Assembly: GCA_964636985.1 (NCBI GenBank)
Contig: CAZWSX010000028.1
Span: forward strand, 31,432-95,431
Length of the DNA: 64,000 bases
Direction: 5' to 3'
Origin: CAZWSX01 sp964636985
GTDB lineage: Bacteria > Planctomycetota > Planctomycetia > Pirellulales > Pirellulaceae
Shown piece after piece: positions 41,852-50,964 of this stretch. The position numbers and the translations under genes were made by a program. The notes below the pieces were generated by a model, which saw nothing but the letters and a program-made list of their open reading frames with translations, was not told the DNA's origin and ran no database searches. Each line of letters begins with the position of its first letter. Position 1 is the stretch's first letter.

Positions 41852-42499
41852 ATGGCTGCAAGCAAGTCTTCGGTTCAGATTCTGTTTGACGAAATGGTCA
41901 AACAAGCCGTCACCTCCGTCCTCCAACCTCTCGGGTTTCGCAAAAGCGGCTTGAATTTTCATCGCCGTCGAAATGAGATCGTTCAAGTCGTCAACGTTCA
42001 GTCCAGCAGCGGTAACACCAGCGATCAAAAGCACTTCTACGTAAATGTCGGACTGGCATTCGATGCGATTTGTCAATTGACCGGCGAAGACATCCTCGAA
42101 ACACCAAAAGAGTATGAGTGCGACTCTCGCGGCACCCGAGACCGCCTAGAACGGCTTGTGAGCGGTGCCCCAAACATCTGGACGATCGTGGACCATGTCG
42201 ATTCACAAACGGTGACGCATCAGTTGCGGTCTGCGATCGAGAGCGTTGCTACCGAACTGCAACACATCGATGAAATAGAAGCGTATCGTCAACATCGATG
42301 GTTCGAGCGATTTCGCCCGCAGCGTGAGAACGCACAGATCCTTTATGTTCTCGGCGATCTCGACTCCGCGTGGCGGGAAGTTCAGCAGCTCTGTCAGCTT
42401 TTCGCGGATCGCCAGAACGCGAATCTTCCCGAGTGGTGGATCAAGAAATTGGGTCTCGCCAAACTAGCCCCACGGTGTGCTGCACAGGAAAACACCTAG
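41852..42499 (+). CDS. DUF4304-family protein
   Basis: A 215-residue protein. The first half matches the DUF4304 pattern: LQPLGFRKSGLNFHRRRNEI, VQVVNVQSSSGN, FYVNVGLAFDAI. This family appears in many bacteria as a lone cytoplasmic protein of unknown role, sometimes among toxin-immunity genes. Here it follows hisH and the small overlapped gene at a 9-base gap. Its stop abuts, with no base between, the stop of the converging SNF2 gene. Confidence 0.8.
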   Translation: MAASKSSVQILFDEMVKQAVTSVLQPLGFRKSGLNFHRRRNEIVQVVNVQSSSGNTSDQKHFYVNVGLAFDAICQLTGEDILETPKEYECDSRGTRDRLERLVSGAPNIWTIVDHVDSQTVTHQLRSAIESVATELQHIDEIEAYRQHRWFERFRPQRENAQILYVLGDLDSAWREVQQLCQLFADRQNANLPEWWIKKLGLAKLAPRCAAQENT

Positions 42500-44257
42500 C
42501 TACGCCACAGCTTTGATAGGCCCTTTGTGGGTCCGCAGCTTGAATAGTCCAAAGATCTCACTCGCAGTGAGACCAACCGAAGTCGGCGTCAGGTCTTCAC
42601 TGAAGACGGCATTAAACATCTCCCGCTTCTCTTCCAATATCTCGTTGATGCGAGTCTCGATCGTCTCCATGCTCAGCATCCGCGTCACCGTCACCGGGCC
42701 AGCTGCGCCGATACGGTGGGCCCGATTGATCGCCTGATCTTCGACAGCCGGATTCCACCAGCGATCGAACAGGAACACGTATTCGCAGAATTGAAGATTG
42801 AGCCCGACGCTGCCAGCCCCGTAGCTCATCAAGAGGACGTGCCGCGATTTGTTTTCTTTGAACTCTTTAAGAATTCCATCCCGCTTGGGCGAGGGAATCT
42901 TCCCGTGGTATTGCAGCGGGTGAAACCGCCCCAAGCGCTGGTCGATTTTCTCCAGCGTGTGGACCCACTGGCTGAAAACAATTGCCTTCTTGCCGCTGGC
43001 GGCGACTTCCTCCAGGTCCGCTTCCAGCCGCTCCATCTTGCTGCTGGCGCTGGTGACAGGATCGAAATTGCAAATCTGCTTCAGCCGCAAAACCAACTCG
43101 AACACGTGCTGAATCGTGATCTGCTCTTCCAACTCGTTCAGGTGGAGGACGCCCTCATTTTCCGCCATTTCGTAGGTGGCGCGCTGCTCCGGTGCCAAGT
43201 CGAGTTCCGCGTCGCGGAACAACTTGGGCGGCATGTCGGTGAGAACCATGTCTTTGGTGCGCCGAATCATGTGGTCGCGCGTGACCTCGGCCATTTGCCG
43301 CAGCGGCATCCCCTTCTTCAAGCTGCCAGGCGAGAGAAACTCGAAGATTCCGACCAAATCATCGGGGCTGTTCTCGATGGGCGTCCCGGTCAGCGCCCAA
43401 CTGCGCGTGCGCGGAATTGATCGAACCACCTCCGACGTCGTGCTCGATGGGTTCTTGATTCGCTGCGCCTCGTCGAGAATCACCAGATCGAAGTGCGTCC
43501 CCTGCTCCAGCCAATCGCGGTCGCGCATCATCACTTCGTAATTGGCGATCCGGACAGGCGTATGAGACGAGTCCCACTGCCAGCGCCGCTTCGCCTGGTC
43601 CCCTTCGACAATGGCGATCGGTACTTCGGGTGCCCACAGGGCGAACTCGCGCTTCCAGTTGGTAACCAGCGGCTTAGGACAGATGAGCAGCACATTGCTC
43701 ACTTCGCCGGCGCACAACAGCATTCGGATGGTGCTGATGGCCTGCATGGTTTTGCCGAGCCCCATCTCGTCGGCCAACACGGCCGAGTAGCGGGGAAATA
43801 AGAACGCCATTCCCTGGTACTGATAGGGGAACGGCTCGAAAGGAAACGTGAGAGAGTTGGTGCGAACCAGCGATTCCAATGGCGGCTGCAGCACGTAGTA
43901 CAGCCGGTCTTCCAAACGCACGATGTCGCCTGGCGGCTTAATGCGGGTGATTGTGGGCCTAGGCGGTGATTCGCTCCCGCTGCCGCCTTCTGCCTCCAAT
44001 TCGGGCTTCGGCGGGGCCTTGTCTTGCGTTTCCAGGGCCGACGAGGTTACCGGCGCCTCGGCGAACGCGAAGCTAATGATCCGCGGCACCGCGGGCCGCA
44101 GCTGAATCGGTACGACCCGAGGCGCACCGAAGTCGGCGGTTCCGATCGGCTCGCTTTCAACGTGAGGCGAGTCGACCGCCATCGCATCGGGCGTGGGGCC
44201 GCTTCCTGGGACCACTTCGAAACGCAGGTTCGCGAGGCTGGAGACCTGTTCGTCCAT
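42500..44257 (-). CDS. SNF2-family DEAD/DEAH ATPase/helicase
   Basis: A 585-residue protein. Residues 1-115 are a low-complexity, Pro/Glu/Ser-rich leader with no fold I know. The SNF2 core follows: LADEMGLGKT (Lys 169), VLLICPK, VILDEAQRIKNP (motif II), LTGTPIEN (III), then KAIVFSQWVHTLEKID (IV), LLMSYGAGSVGLNL (V) and NRAHRIGAAGPVTVTRM (VI). No N-terminal SWIM or HepA domain is present, so it is a compact form. It starts 3 bases after the stop of the partner gene and was probably translated with it. It may remodel protein-DNA complexes (inference). Confidence 0.88.
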   Translation of the reverse strand: MDEQVSSLANLRFEVVPGSGPTPDAMAVDSPHVESEPIGTADFGAPRVVPIQLRPAVPRIISFAFAEAPVTSSALETQDKAPPKPELEAEGGSGSESPPRPTITRIKPPGDIVRLEDRLYYVLQPPLESLVRTNSLTFPFEPFPYQYQGMAFLFPRYSAVLADEMGLGKTMQAISTIRMLLCAGEVSNVLLICPKPLVTNWKREFALWAPEVPIAIVEGDQAKRRWQWDSSHTPVRIANYEVMMRDRDWLEQGTHFDLVILDEAQRIKNPSSTTSEVVRSIPRTRSWALTGTPIENSPDDLVGIFEFLSPGSLKKGMPLRQMAEVTRDHMIRRTKDMVLTDMPPKLFRDAELDLAPEQRATYEMAENEGVLHLNELEEQITIQHVFELVLRLKQICNFDPVTSASSKMERLEADLEEVAASGKKAIVFSQWVHTLEKIDQRLGRFHPLQYHGKIPSPKRDGILKEFKENKSRHVLLMSYGAGSVGLNLQFCEYVFLFDRWWNPAVEDQAINRAHRIGAAGPVTVTRMLSMETIETRINEILEEKREMFNAVFSEDLTPTSVGLTASEIFGLFKLRTHKGPIKAVA

Positions 44258-44260
44258 GAA

Positions 44261-44827
44261 CTATTTTCCTGCGCCTCGCTGCGCCTCCTGGAGGGCCTCG
44301 CGAATTCGCCCGAACGGTTCTCCTAGATCGAGATGGTCGCTGGCGCGCTTGAAGCGCTCGATCGCTTGCGGTTGGTCTTCCGTGTAAGCGGCGGCAATCG
44401 CAACGCGGCGGTGCCCCAGCTGGAACCACGAAGCCGACAGGTGGTGATGGTCGGGCGGTTTATGCGCTCCATCGATTCGGACGATCTGCCCTTCCCCTTT
44501 CGCTCCATCCTCCACCAACAGCACCGGCATCTCGACCAGCGGGCGAACCGCCAAAGCGGCCTGCGTATCGACGCAAACAAGCTCTGGCTTGGTCTTCGAC
44601 TTGTTGATGAGCGCCAGTGCGATTTGTTCCCCAAGCAGATGGGGACGCAGCGTCGGGCCGTACAGGATTTCCTGGGCTCTGGTCGGCTTGATGGGGGCCG
44701 TGCAATGAAATTCAATCGGCCGTCCCGACACGTTGAGAAGCAGATACCCCCCGAGAAAGCCCAGTTCGGAATTCTCCTGAATCGACAGAAATCCAAACGT
44801 CGACGGACTTGAGTTGGGATGCGGCAT
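44261..44827 (-). CDS. Protein of unknown function upstream of SNF2 gene
   Basis: A 188-residue soluble protein. It opens with a Ser/Pro-rich leader, then SELGFLGGYLLLNVSGRPIEFH, IKPTRAQEILYGPTLRPHLL and a C-terminal helical part with HHHL and AIERFKRASDHL. The sequence is coherent, with codon use like the neighbours. It lies directly upstream of, and almost touches, the SNF2 gene, so the two likely form a two-gene operon. I do not recognise the family. A partner role for the helicase is the simplest inference. Confidence 0.7.
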   Translation of the reverse strand: MPHPNSSPSTFGFLSIQENSELGFLGGYLLLNVSGRPIEFHCTAPIKPTRAQEILYGPTLRPHLLGEQIALALINKSKTKPELVCVDTQAALAVRPLVEMPVLLVEDGAKGEGQIVRIDGAHKPPDHHHLSASWFQLGHRRVAIAAAYTEDQPQAIERFKRASDHLDLGEPFGRIREALQEAQRGAGK

Positions 44828-45071
44828 GATGCTCGTGGAACTCGTGGTTTTCCATCACAGTTGTCGATCACAAACGACGCGCCATCGATGCGGAGCCAAT
44901 CGCCTCCGCAATGTGCATCGGTGTTAATGAGCGGCAGCTTTAAAGCGCGCGTTGGTGGCAAGACGGAGCGATAAAATCCGTTTGGCAAGGATTGCGGACG
45001 ATAGCGGTCGAAACGGTGGACTTTTCCGATCACCGCTGCCTATACTGGGGTGACCAACAGGGAGTTCCCGC

Positions 45072-45521
45072 ATGTCGCCGCAGCCGCCGGATTCGTCGGT
45101 GTTCAGTATCAATGTCACGGCCTCTCCTTCCGCTAGCACGCTGCCAAGCGATGGAAGCAACGCCCTGAGCGTCCTTTTGAGCCAAATTCTCGAAGCGCAG
45201 CAGCGGCAATGCAAACTTTTGGAAGAATTGCTCCAGGCAACCACCGCCGCGCAGCGAACCCGCAACGTCGAACTTAATCAGTGGAAACAAGCTAATCCGC
45301 ACTTGGCGCGCGGATGCCGGATCGCCGCCGAAAAAATGGCTCAGGTCCAATCCCAGTTCCTCGAGAACATGACGAACGAGATTGCCGAAAACGCGGAATC
45401 GATGTCTGACGGCGACTTTATGCTTTATGAGTTCGTCGACCGGTTTGGTCCGCGGCTGGCTCATCTCAACGGCGTGTTGCAGGTTCTTTCGCAGTTGGGT
45501 TTGAACGAAAGCAAAACTTAG
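45072..45521 (+). CDS. Small coiled-coil protein of unknown function
   Basis: A 149-residue protein with GGGAG at 45060-45064 before the ATG. After a Ser/Pro leader (1-30) comes a helical region with regular Leu/Gln heptads (LSVLLSQILEAQQRQCKLLEELLQ, in pieces), likely a coiled coil, and a second helical part ending VLSQLGLNE. No signal or membrane span. Not recognised. It is the first of two small genes on this strand. Confidence 0.62.
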   Translation: MSPQPPDSSVFSINVTASPSASTLPSDGSNALSVLLSQILEAQQRQCKLLEELLQATTAAQRTRNVELNQWKQANPHLARGCRIAAEKMAQVQSQFLENMTNEIAENAESMSDGDFMLYEFVDRFGPRLAHLNGVLQVLSQLGLNESKT

Positions 45522-45686
45522 GTCCGGTGATGACGAAGTTGCGAAGGCGAACTTGAACTTCTTTCAAATTCGCGTTCCCCCACACAGCGTGCCGATACCA
45601 TTAGCGACTTTGGCTCCGCCATCTGCGGACCATTTGAAACGGACTGACGCGAATTCCTATCCTCTCTCTCGCATGCGGTTGTGGTC

Positions 45687-45950
45687 ATGGGCGACTACTC
45701 GAAGTACCAGCAAAAAGTCATCAAGAATTACTACGACAACCGCGATTCCCTCGCGCTTCAGCGGGCCCAGGAGTTGGTGACGGAACTCTACCTGACTGAA
45801 GGAAAGAAACGGCTAAAAAACTGGGAATTGCTGGAAGGCCATCTTAAGAAGCTTAAGGTAGCTCAAACGACGATCGACCACCTCCGCAAGCAAGACAAGC
45901 CGGAACTTGTGGCGACACTCGTCAAAAAACTGATGGATGCCCAAGGCTAG
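45687..45950 (+). CDS. Small basic helical protein of unknown function
   Basis: An 87-residue protein from the ATG at 45687; a GTG at 45681 is possible. It is rich in Lys, Leu and Tyr (YSKYQQKVIKNYYDNRD, KKRLKNWELLEGHLKKL) and predicted to be an all-helical bundle. It lacks signal or membrane segments. The pattern resembles small nucleic-acid or ribosome-associated proteins, but I have no family match. Confidence 0.6.
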   Translation: MGDYSKYQQKVIKNYYDNRDSLALQRAQELVTELYLTEGKKRLKNWELLEGHLKKLKVAQTTIDHLRKQDKPELVATLVKKLMDAQG

Positions 45951-46028
45951 GCAACGTCACCGCCCAACCACAAACTTGGGCACTCGGATAAACTAGAGCG
46001 ATCCTTTTCTCGGCACGGGATCGCGCAC

Positions 46029-47234
46029 ATGAGATCGTTTTGGAATTTCCACTCGGCAGGCCAGTTGGCCTTGGGCCGTGGATCGCTGCGGCATCTGGGA
46101 AGCCTCGTCCGGCGGCGGCAGTTCAAAAAGCTGCTGATTATTTCCGATCGCCGGCTGGAAGAAGCCGGGCTGGTCGAACGAGTCCAATCGCCGCTGAATG
46201 CAGAGCAGATCGAAACGGCTCTCTTTCTGGACGGACAGCCCGAACCCGGAATCGATATTGCGCAAGCCGCGCTGGTTCATGCGCGCGATTTTCGTCCTGA
46301 TGCCATCGTTGGTCTTGGGGGCGGCAGCAACATGGACCTCGCGAAAATCGTCGCGGCGTGCTTGGCTCACAACGCCGAGCCCAGCGCCTACTTCGGTTTC
46401 GACAACATTCCGGGCCCGGTCACGCCGCTGGTCTGCATTCCGACAACAGCCGGAACCGGCAGCGAAGTCTCTCATGCGGCCGTTCTCACCGACACTGCCA
46501 ATCACATCAAAGTCAGCACGTTGAGCCAGTACCTTCGGCCCGCCTTGGCCGTGGTCGATTCGGCGCTCACCGATGGCTGCCCGCGCAAGGTAACCGCTGA
46601 TAGTGGTATCGACGCGCTCACCCATGCAATCGAAGCCTACCTAGCCACCGATTTCGCCGCGCTGCCTGCGGACGACGGCGCGCCGGTTGCCTACGAAGGG
46701 AGCTATCCGCTCGCCGATGTTCTGGCGGAAAAAGCGATCACTCTGGTTGGGAAGTTTCTTGCCCGCGCAGTGGATGACGGAGGCGATAAAGAAGCACGTG
46801 ATGGCATGGCACTCGCTGCCACCATTGCCGGACTCGCTTTTTCCAACGCAGGCGTGGCCCTCGTGCACGGACTCGAATACCCACTCGGCGGCGCCGTTCA
46901 TGTTTCCCACGGGGCGGGGAACGGATTGTTGTTGCCTCACGTGATGCGGTTCAACTTGCCGGTGCGGGTCGAACGCCTGGCGAACATCGCGAGGCTTTTG
47001 CACGTCGACACGCAAAAGTTGACTCCACAAGAGTCGGCGCTGGCCGCGTGCGACGCCGTGCAGTACCTGGCAAAGTCGATTGGCATTCCCCAGCGCATCA
47101 GCGAGCTTGGCGCAAAACGCGAGCAATTGCCCGAATTCGCCAAGAAAACATTCGCCATCAAGCGACTTCTTGGAACAACGCCTCGCGCCGCGAGCGAAGC
47201 AGATATTTTGGCGATTCTCGAGGCCGCCTTCTAA
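46029..47234 (+). CDS. Iron-containing alcohol dehydrogenase
   Basis: A 401-residue group III alcohol dehydrogenase. NAD site GLGGGSNMDLAK; metal-site motifs PTTAGTGSE, DALTHAIEAY (His ligand), HGLEYPLGGAVHVSHG (His ligands). The length is standard. The family reduces aldehydes or oxidises alcohols with NAD(P)H; the substrate cannot be told. It stands alone, with about 80 bases before it, and carries a copy of the dispersed palindrome just after its stop. Confidence 0.9.
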   Translation: MRSFWNFHSAGQLALGRGSLRHLGSLVRRRQFKKLLIISDRRLEEAGLVERVQSPLNAEQIETALFLDGQPEPGIDIAQAALVHARDFRPDAIVGLGGGSNMDLAKIVAACLAHNAEPSAYFGFDNIPGPVTPLVCIPTTAGTGSEVSHAAVLTDTANHIKVSTLSQYLRPALAVVDSALTDGCPRKVTADSGIDALTHAIEAYLATDFAALPADDGAPVAYEGSYPLADVLAEKAITLVGKFLARAVDDGGDKEARDGMALAATIAGLAFSNAGVALVHGLEYPLGGAVHVSHGAGNGLLLPHVMRFNLPVRVERLANIARLLHVDTQKLTPQESALAACDAVQYLAKSIGIPQRISELGAKREQLPEFAKKTFAIKRLLGTTPRAASEADILAILEAAF

Positions 47235-47241
47235 AGACGGA

Positions 47242-47271
47242 GGACGGACAATCCTGTCCGTCGAAGGTTGA
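47242..47271. repeat. Copy of the dispersed palindrome with shared flank
   Basis: GGACGGACA-ATCC-TGTCCGTC (47242-47262) followed by AAGGTTGA at 47264-47271. In reverse complement it matches the unit at 33131-33160 over nearly its whole length, flank included. It lies 8 bases after the alcohol dehydrogenase stop. Confidence 0.65.
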
Positions 47272-47350
47272 CCCGCTCTAACAAAAAGAAGTGCGAAGCG
47301 ATGGTCGGAGCTTGGCACTCACTGATCAATTTGACGGAAGGAAATGAACC

Positions 47351-49048
47351 ATGAACGCATTGCCTCATTTTTCACTGATGTCGGCGGAAACTCCGGATAT
47401 TGCCGCGCTGACCGCCCAGCACGACAAGTGGCAAACGGCTTTGAAGGAAGCGACCTCGGCCGATCAAGCGCTAGCCATTGTCGGTGAATGGGATCACGCG
47501 CGAAGAGCAATCGCCACCTGGGAAGCACTGGTCGACCTGCGATTCAATCAAGACACGCGCAATCCCAAGTACAAGGCCGATCGCGATTTCGCCGACGAAA
47601 TTCGCCCTAAGCTCACCGACCTGGAAGTGCGCATCAAGCGATGTTTGCTTGAAGGGCAGTGGAGAGAAGTAATCGCCAGCCAATTTGGCTCCCAGTCGAT
47701 CGCCTTGTGGGAAGCCGATTTGCTTACCTTCGATCCCAAGATCGAGGCCGATCTGGTGAGCGAGGCGAAGCTCCAATCGGAATACACCGAGCTCACGGCC
47801 TCGGCCAGGTACGAGTTCCAAGGGGAAAAGCTCAACCTGTCGGGCATCATGAAGTTTCGCGAAAATCCCGATCGCCAGATTCGCCACGACGCGGAGCAAG
47901 TCCGCTGGCAGTGGTTCGCCGACAATCGCGTTGCTCTCGATCGGATCTATGCCGATCAAGTGGCGTTGCGCACGGCCATGGCCCGCAAGCTAGGTTTCGA
48001 AAACTACATCGGCATGGGCTACAAGCGGATGAAACGCGTCGACTATAGCGAAGCTGATGTCGACCGTTTTCGCCAGGCCGTGCGGACCGACCTGGTGCCT
48101 CTCTGCGCCGAACTGCGCAAGCGGCAAGCGGCTCGACTTGGCATCGACAAGGTCCGCTATTGGGACGAAGCCATTGCCGACCGGCAAGGCAATCCCGCAC
48201 CGCAAGGCGATCACGATTGGATGATCCAGCAGGCGCACGCCATGTTCGCCGCGGTCGGGCCCGAGATCGCCGAGTTCTTCCGTTTGTTGGACCAGCGCGG
48301 CCTGATGGACCTCAAGAACCGCGAGGGAAAAGCGCCCGGCGGATTCTGCACGGCCTTTCCTAACTACGAAACGCCGTTCATCTACGCCAACTTCAACGGC
48401 ACCAAAGGGGACGTCGAGGTCTTTACGCACGAAGTAGGGCACGCCTTCCAGTGCTGGCAAAGCCGCAAGCAACCTCTTCTCGAATATCTATGGCCGACGT
48501 ACGAGTCGTGCGAGATCCACTCGATGGGACTCGAGTTTCTCACGTGGCCGCAAATGGATTTGTTCTTCGGAAAAGACGGCGATCGCTTCCGGCGGATCCA
48601 CTTGGAATACGCCCTGCTGTTCATTCCATACGGCGTGGCGGTCGATCACTTCCAGCACCTGGTTTACAACAAGCCTGATGTCAGTGCCGATGAACGCCAC
48701 AAGATGTGGCAAGAGGTCGAGCGCCTTTACTTGCCGTGGCGCGACTACGGCGACCTTCCGCACGTGGCCAGCGGCGGGATGTGGCAGTTCCAGCGGCACA
48801 TCTATCTGAGCCCCTTTTACTATATTGATTACACGCTGGCCCAAACCTGCGCGCTGCAACTGTGGGTCCGCAGCCAGCGCGATTACGCCGGCACCGTTCG
48901 CGACTACACCAGGCTGTGCGGCCGCGGCGGCGAAGCTCCGTTCCAGGAATTGGCAAAGTCGACCGGCCTGACCAGTCCCTTTGCCGATGGTTGCCTGAAG
49001 GACGTGGTTTCCACGGCCTGGAAATGGCTGGAAAGACAGCCGAATTAG
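47351..49048 (+). CDS. M3-family oligoendopeptidase
   Basis: A 565-residue cytoplasmic zinc peptidase of the thimet/oligopeptidase F type. The active site HEVGHAFQ is at about 360, and the downstream Glu ligand in TYESCEIHSMGLEFL is clear. The all-helical fold and length fit PepF-like proteins. It presumably degrades oligopeptides. The ATG at 47351 follows a GGAAGGAAAT site. The EamA transporter gene starts 2 bases after its stop. Confidence 0.92.
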   Translation: MNALPHFSLMSAETPDIAALTAQHDKWQTALKEATSADQALAIVGEWDHARRAIATWEALVDLRFNQDTRNPKYKADRDFADEIRPKLTDLEVRIKRCLLEGQWREVIASQFGSQSIALWEADLLTFDPKIEADLVSEAKLQSEYTELTASARYEFQGEKLNLSGIMKFRENPDRQIRHDAEQVRWQWFADNRVALDRIYADQVALRTAMARKLGFENYIGMGYKRMKRVDYSEADVDRFRQAVRTDLVPLCAELRKRQAARLGIDKVRYWDEAIADRQGNPAPQGDHDWMIQQAHAMFAAVGPEIAEFFRLLDQRGLMDLKNREGKAPGGFCTAFPNYETPFIYANFNGTKGDVEVFTHEVGHAFQCWQSRKQPLLEYLWPTYESCEIHSMGLEFLTWPQMDLFFGKDGDRFRRIHLEYALLFIPYGVAVDHFQHLVYNKPDVSADERHKMWQEVERLYLPWRDYGDLPHVASGGMWQFQRHIYLSPFYYIDYTLAQTCALQLWVRSQRDYAGTVRDYTRLCGRGGEAPFQELAKSTGLTSPFADGCLKDVVSTAWKWLERQPN

Positions 49049-49050
49049 CA

Positions 49051-50028
49051 ATGAGCGAGGCTTCTAATCCGCATCAACCGCCGGAGCAGACCTTTTTGGA
49101 GTCTGTTTCGAACGAATCCGATGCGCCACCTGCGGTTGCCCCAGCGGCCTCGTCGAACGTTGGCATCTGGCTGATTATCGCCGCCGCCGTGCTATGGAGC
49201 ACCAGCGGATTTTTCGCTAAATCGCCATGGTTTAGCGGCTGGCCTCCCACGGTTCTCGCCTTTTGGCGGACCACGTTTGCCGGGCTGATTCTGATTCCGC
49301 TCGTCCGCCGCGTGAGCTGGTCGTGGTGGATGTTGCCGATGGGCATCACGTTCGCCGCCATGATGTGGACGTACATGCAGTCGCTCGTCGAGATTCCAGC
49401 AAACGCGATCTGGCTGCAGTTCACAGCGCCGGCGTGGGTAGCCCTTTACAGCACCATCGTGCTGCGAGAGCCGCTTCACCCGCGCGATTGGCGGATGCTC
49501 GGCCTCGCGATGCTGGGAATCATCGTGATCCTGATCGGCGAAGCATCGGCCGGCCGGCTCGGCGCGCTATCGTTTGGAGCGAGCCAAGGCACAAGTTCGA
49601 TCGCCGTTTGGATGGGGCTGGCATCGGGAATTCTCTACGCCGCGATCGTGCTCTTTCTGCGCAAGCTGCGCGATCACGATTCGGCGTGGCTCTCGGTGTG
49701 GAACCATTTGTCGGGAGCATGCTTTTTGGCAGCGCCGATGTTGATCACTCCGCAACCCAAGATCAACGCTTTTCATTGGGCCGTGCTCGCGGCCTTCGGC
49801 ATCCTGCAGATGGGCCTGCCTTACACGCTGTTCGCCCGGGCGCTGCGAACTCTGAAAAGCCATCAGGCGGTGATGCTAGGCTTGCTCGAGCCCATTTTGC
49901 TGCCGATCTGGGTGTGGCTGGCGTGGGGAGATGTTCCACCCCCATGGACGATGGTGGGCGGAGGCCTCATCTTGACCGGAATGTTGTGGCGTTATTGGCC
50001 CATCGGCGATGAAACGTTGCCCAAGTGA
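49051..50028 (+). CDS. EamA/DMT-family transporter
   Basis: A 325-residue membrane protein of ten spans, in two EamA halves (about 40-165 and 190-320). The typical motif IWLQFTAPAWVALYSTIVLRE closes the first half, and GLPYTLFARALRTLKSHQAVMLGLLEPIL the second. A 40-residue Glu/Pro-rich cytoplasmic leader precedes the first span. Start is the ATG at 49051, 2 bases after the peptidase stop, so the two are co-translated. DMT transporters move amino acids or other small metabolites; a peptide-derived amino acid is a reasonable guess given the peptidase. Confidence 0.88.
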   Translation: MSEASNPHQPPEQTFLESVSNESDAPPAVAPAASSNVGIWLIIAAAVLWSTSGFFAKSPWFSGWPPTVLAFWRTTFAGLILIPLVRRVSWSWWMLPMGITFAAMMWTYMQSLVEIPANAIWLQFTAPAWVALYSTIVLREPLHPRDWRMLGLAMLGIIVILIGEASAGRLGALSFGASQGTSSIAVWMGLASGILYAAIVLFLRKLRDHDSAWLSVWNHLSGACFLAAPMLITPQPKINAFHWAVLAAFGILQMGLPYTLFARALRTLKSHQAVMLGLLEPILLPIWVWLAWGDVPPPWTMVGGGLILTGMLWRYWPIGDETLPK

Positions 50029-50186
50029 TTCACCCGCGCAATCGCGTGTTGCCGATTGACAACATCTCGAATCGCATTTTGTCACCATCGCACGTTATTA
50101 CAAATCTTCTTTTGTCGGCGCTTGCTCTTCTCCCTAGGTGACGTAGTTTTCAGGTGATGAACAAATATCACCCTGGAGAAGACGCC

Positions 50187-50924
50187 ATGAGCATGCTTCG
50201 AGTTGCTTCTGTCGGTTTGGTCCTGACCTTCGCGACTTCAGTTGCGTTTGGGCAAACAGCGAAGTCTCAGCAAAGCCCCGCGCGTCCTTACGGCTTGCAG
50301 CCGTATGCCCTGGTGATGAAACAGGGATCGGACAGCCGCGCCGCCGACTTCAACGCCAATGTCCGGTCGACGGCTTACAACATGGTGCAAAGCGTGTTGC
50401 CCGAAGGCCAGGTCTACAAAGATGCCAGCAAGAAGGCCCTCCAGCCCGACAAGCTGTACCTGGTGATGGACACGGTTCGCAAGATCCGCGTCTACTTCAT
50501 CGACGAAGGGGCAGGTTACCACAACTCGCTAACGTTCAGCCTGAGCAAGGCCAACACCTTCCCGCCTCAGGTCCGCTCGAGCGGCCTGATCTTCCCGGAT
50601 TCATCGTACGAGAGCCCTTCGTACCTCGTGTCGGGTGACTTTGTCGATATCGACTACGGCCGAGCCGGTGAACAGCTTGACTTCTTCATCATCGCCAACG
50701 GGGCCAACAACCCCATCGCCACCTACACCAACCGCAAGAACGCCGACGGCTCGTGGGCCAATCCTGATGGACTTGTCCACGCCGTCGCTCTCGACCTGGA
50801 AGGCACGCCTTACTACATGATCGGGTTCGAAGACCTTTGGCAGGGTGGCGACAAGGACTACAACGACTTGAGCTTTGTGGTCGATGTCGGCATGGAAAAC
50901 AAACTGTCGAACCTGCCTCACTAG
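50187..50924 (+). CDS. Exported DUF4114-domain protein
   Basis: A 245-residue protein with a signal peptide (MLRVASVGLVLTFATSVAFG) and a C-terminal beta domain carrying YYMIGFEDLWQGGDKDYNDL, the DUF4114 hallmark (FED...GDxDYND), which likely binds calcium. Start is the ATG at 50187 with GGAG at 50175-50178. It opens a run with two TadE-like proteins and a VWA-TadG protein. DUF4114 domains occur in bacterial surface or adhesion proteins. A role as secreted surface component is an inference. Confidence 0.82.
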   Translation: MSMLRVASVGLVLTFATSVAFGQTAKSQQSPARPYGLQPYALVMKQGSDSRAADFNANVRSTAYNMVQSVLPEGQVYKDASKKALQPDKLYLVMDTVRKIRVYFIDEGAGYHNSLTFSLSKANTFPPQVRSSGLIFPDSSYESPSYLVSGDFVDIDYGRAGEQLDFFIIANGANNPIATYTNRKNADGSWANPDGLVHAVALDLEGTPYYMIGFEDLWQGGDKDYNDLSFVVDVGMENKLSNLPH

Positions 50925-50964
50925 CTCAACCATCCGGCCTTCCGCACCAACCGCTCACATTTCC

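Noticed and set aside
45553..45780. 75-codon open frame overlapping the small basic protein gene
   Set aside because: It is a second frame over the same DNA; the 45687 frame has a regular helical composition and this one does not.
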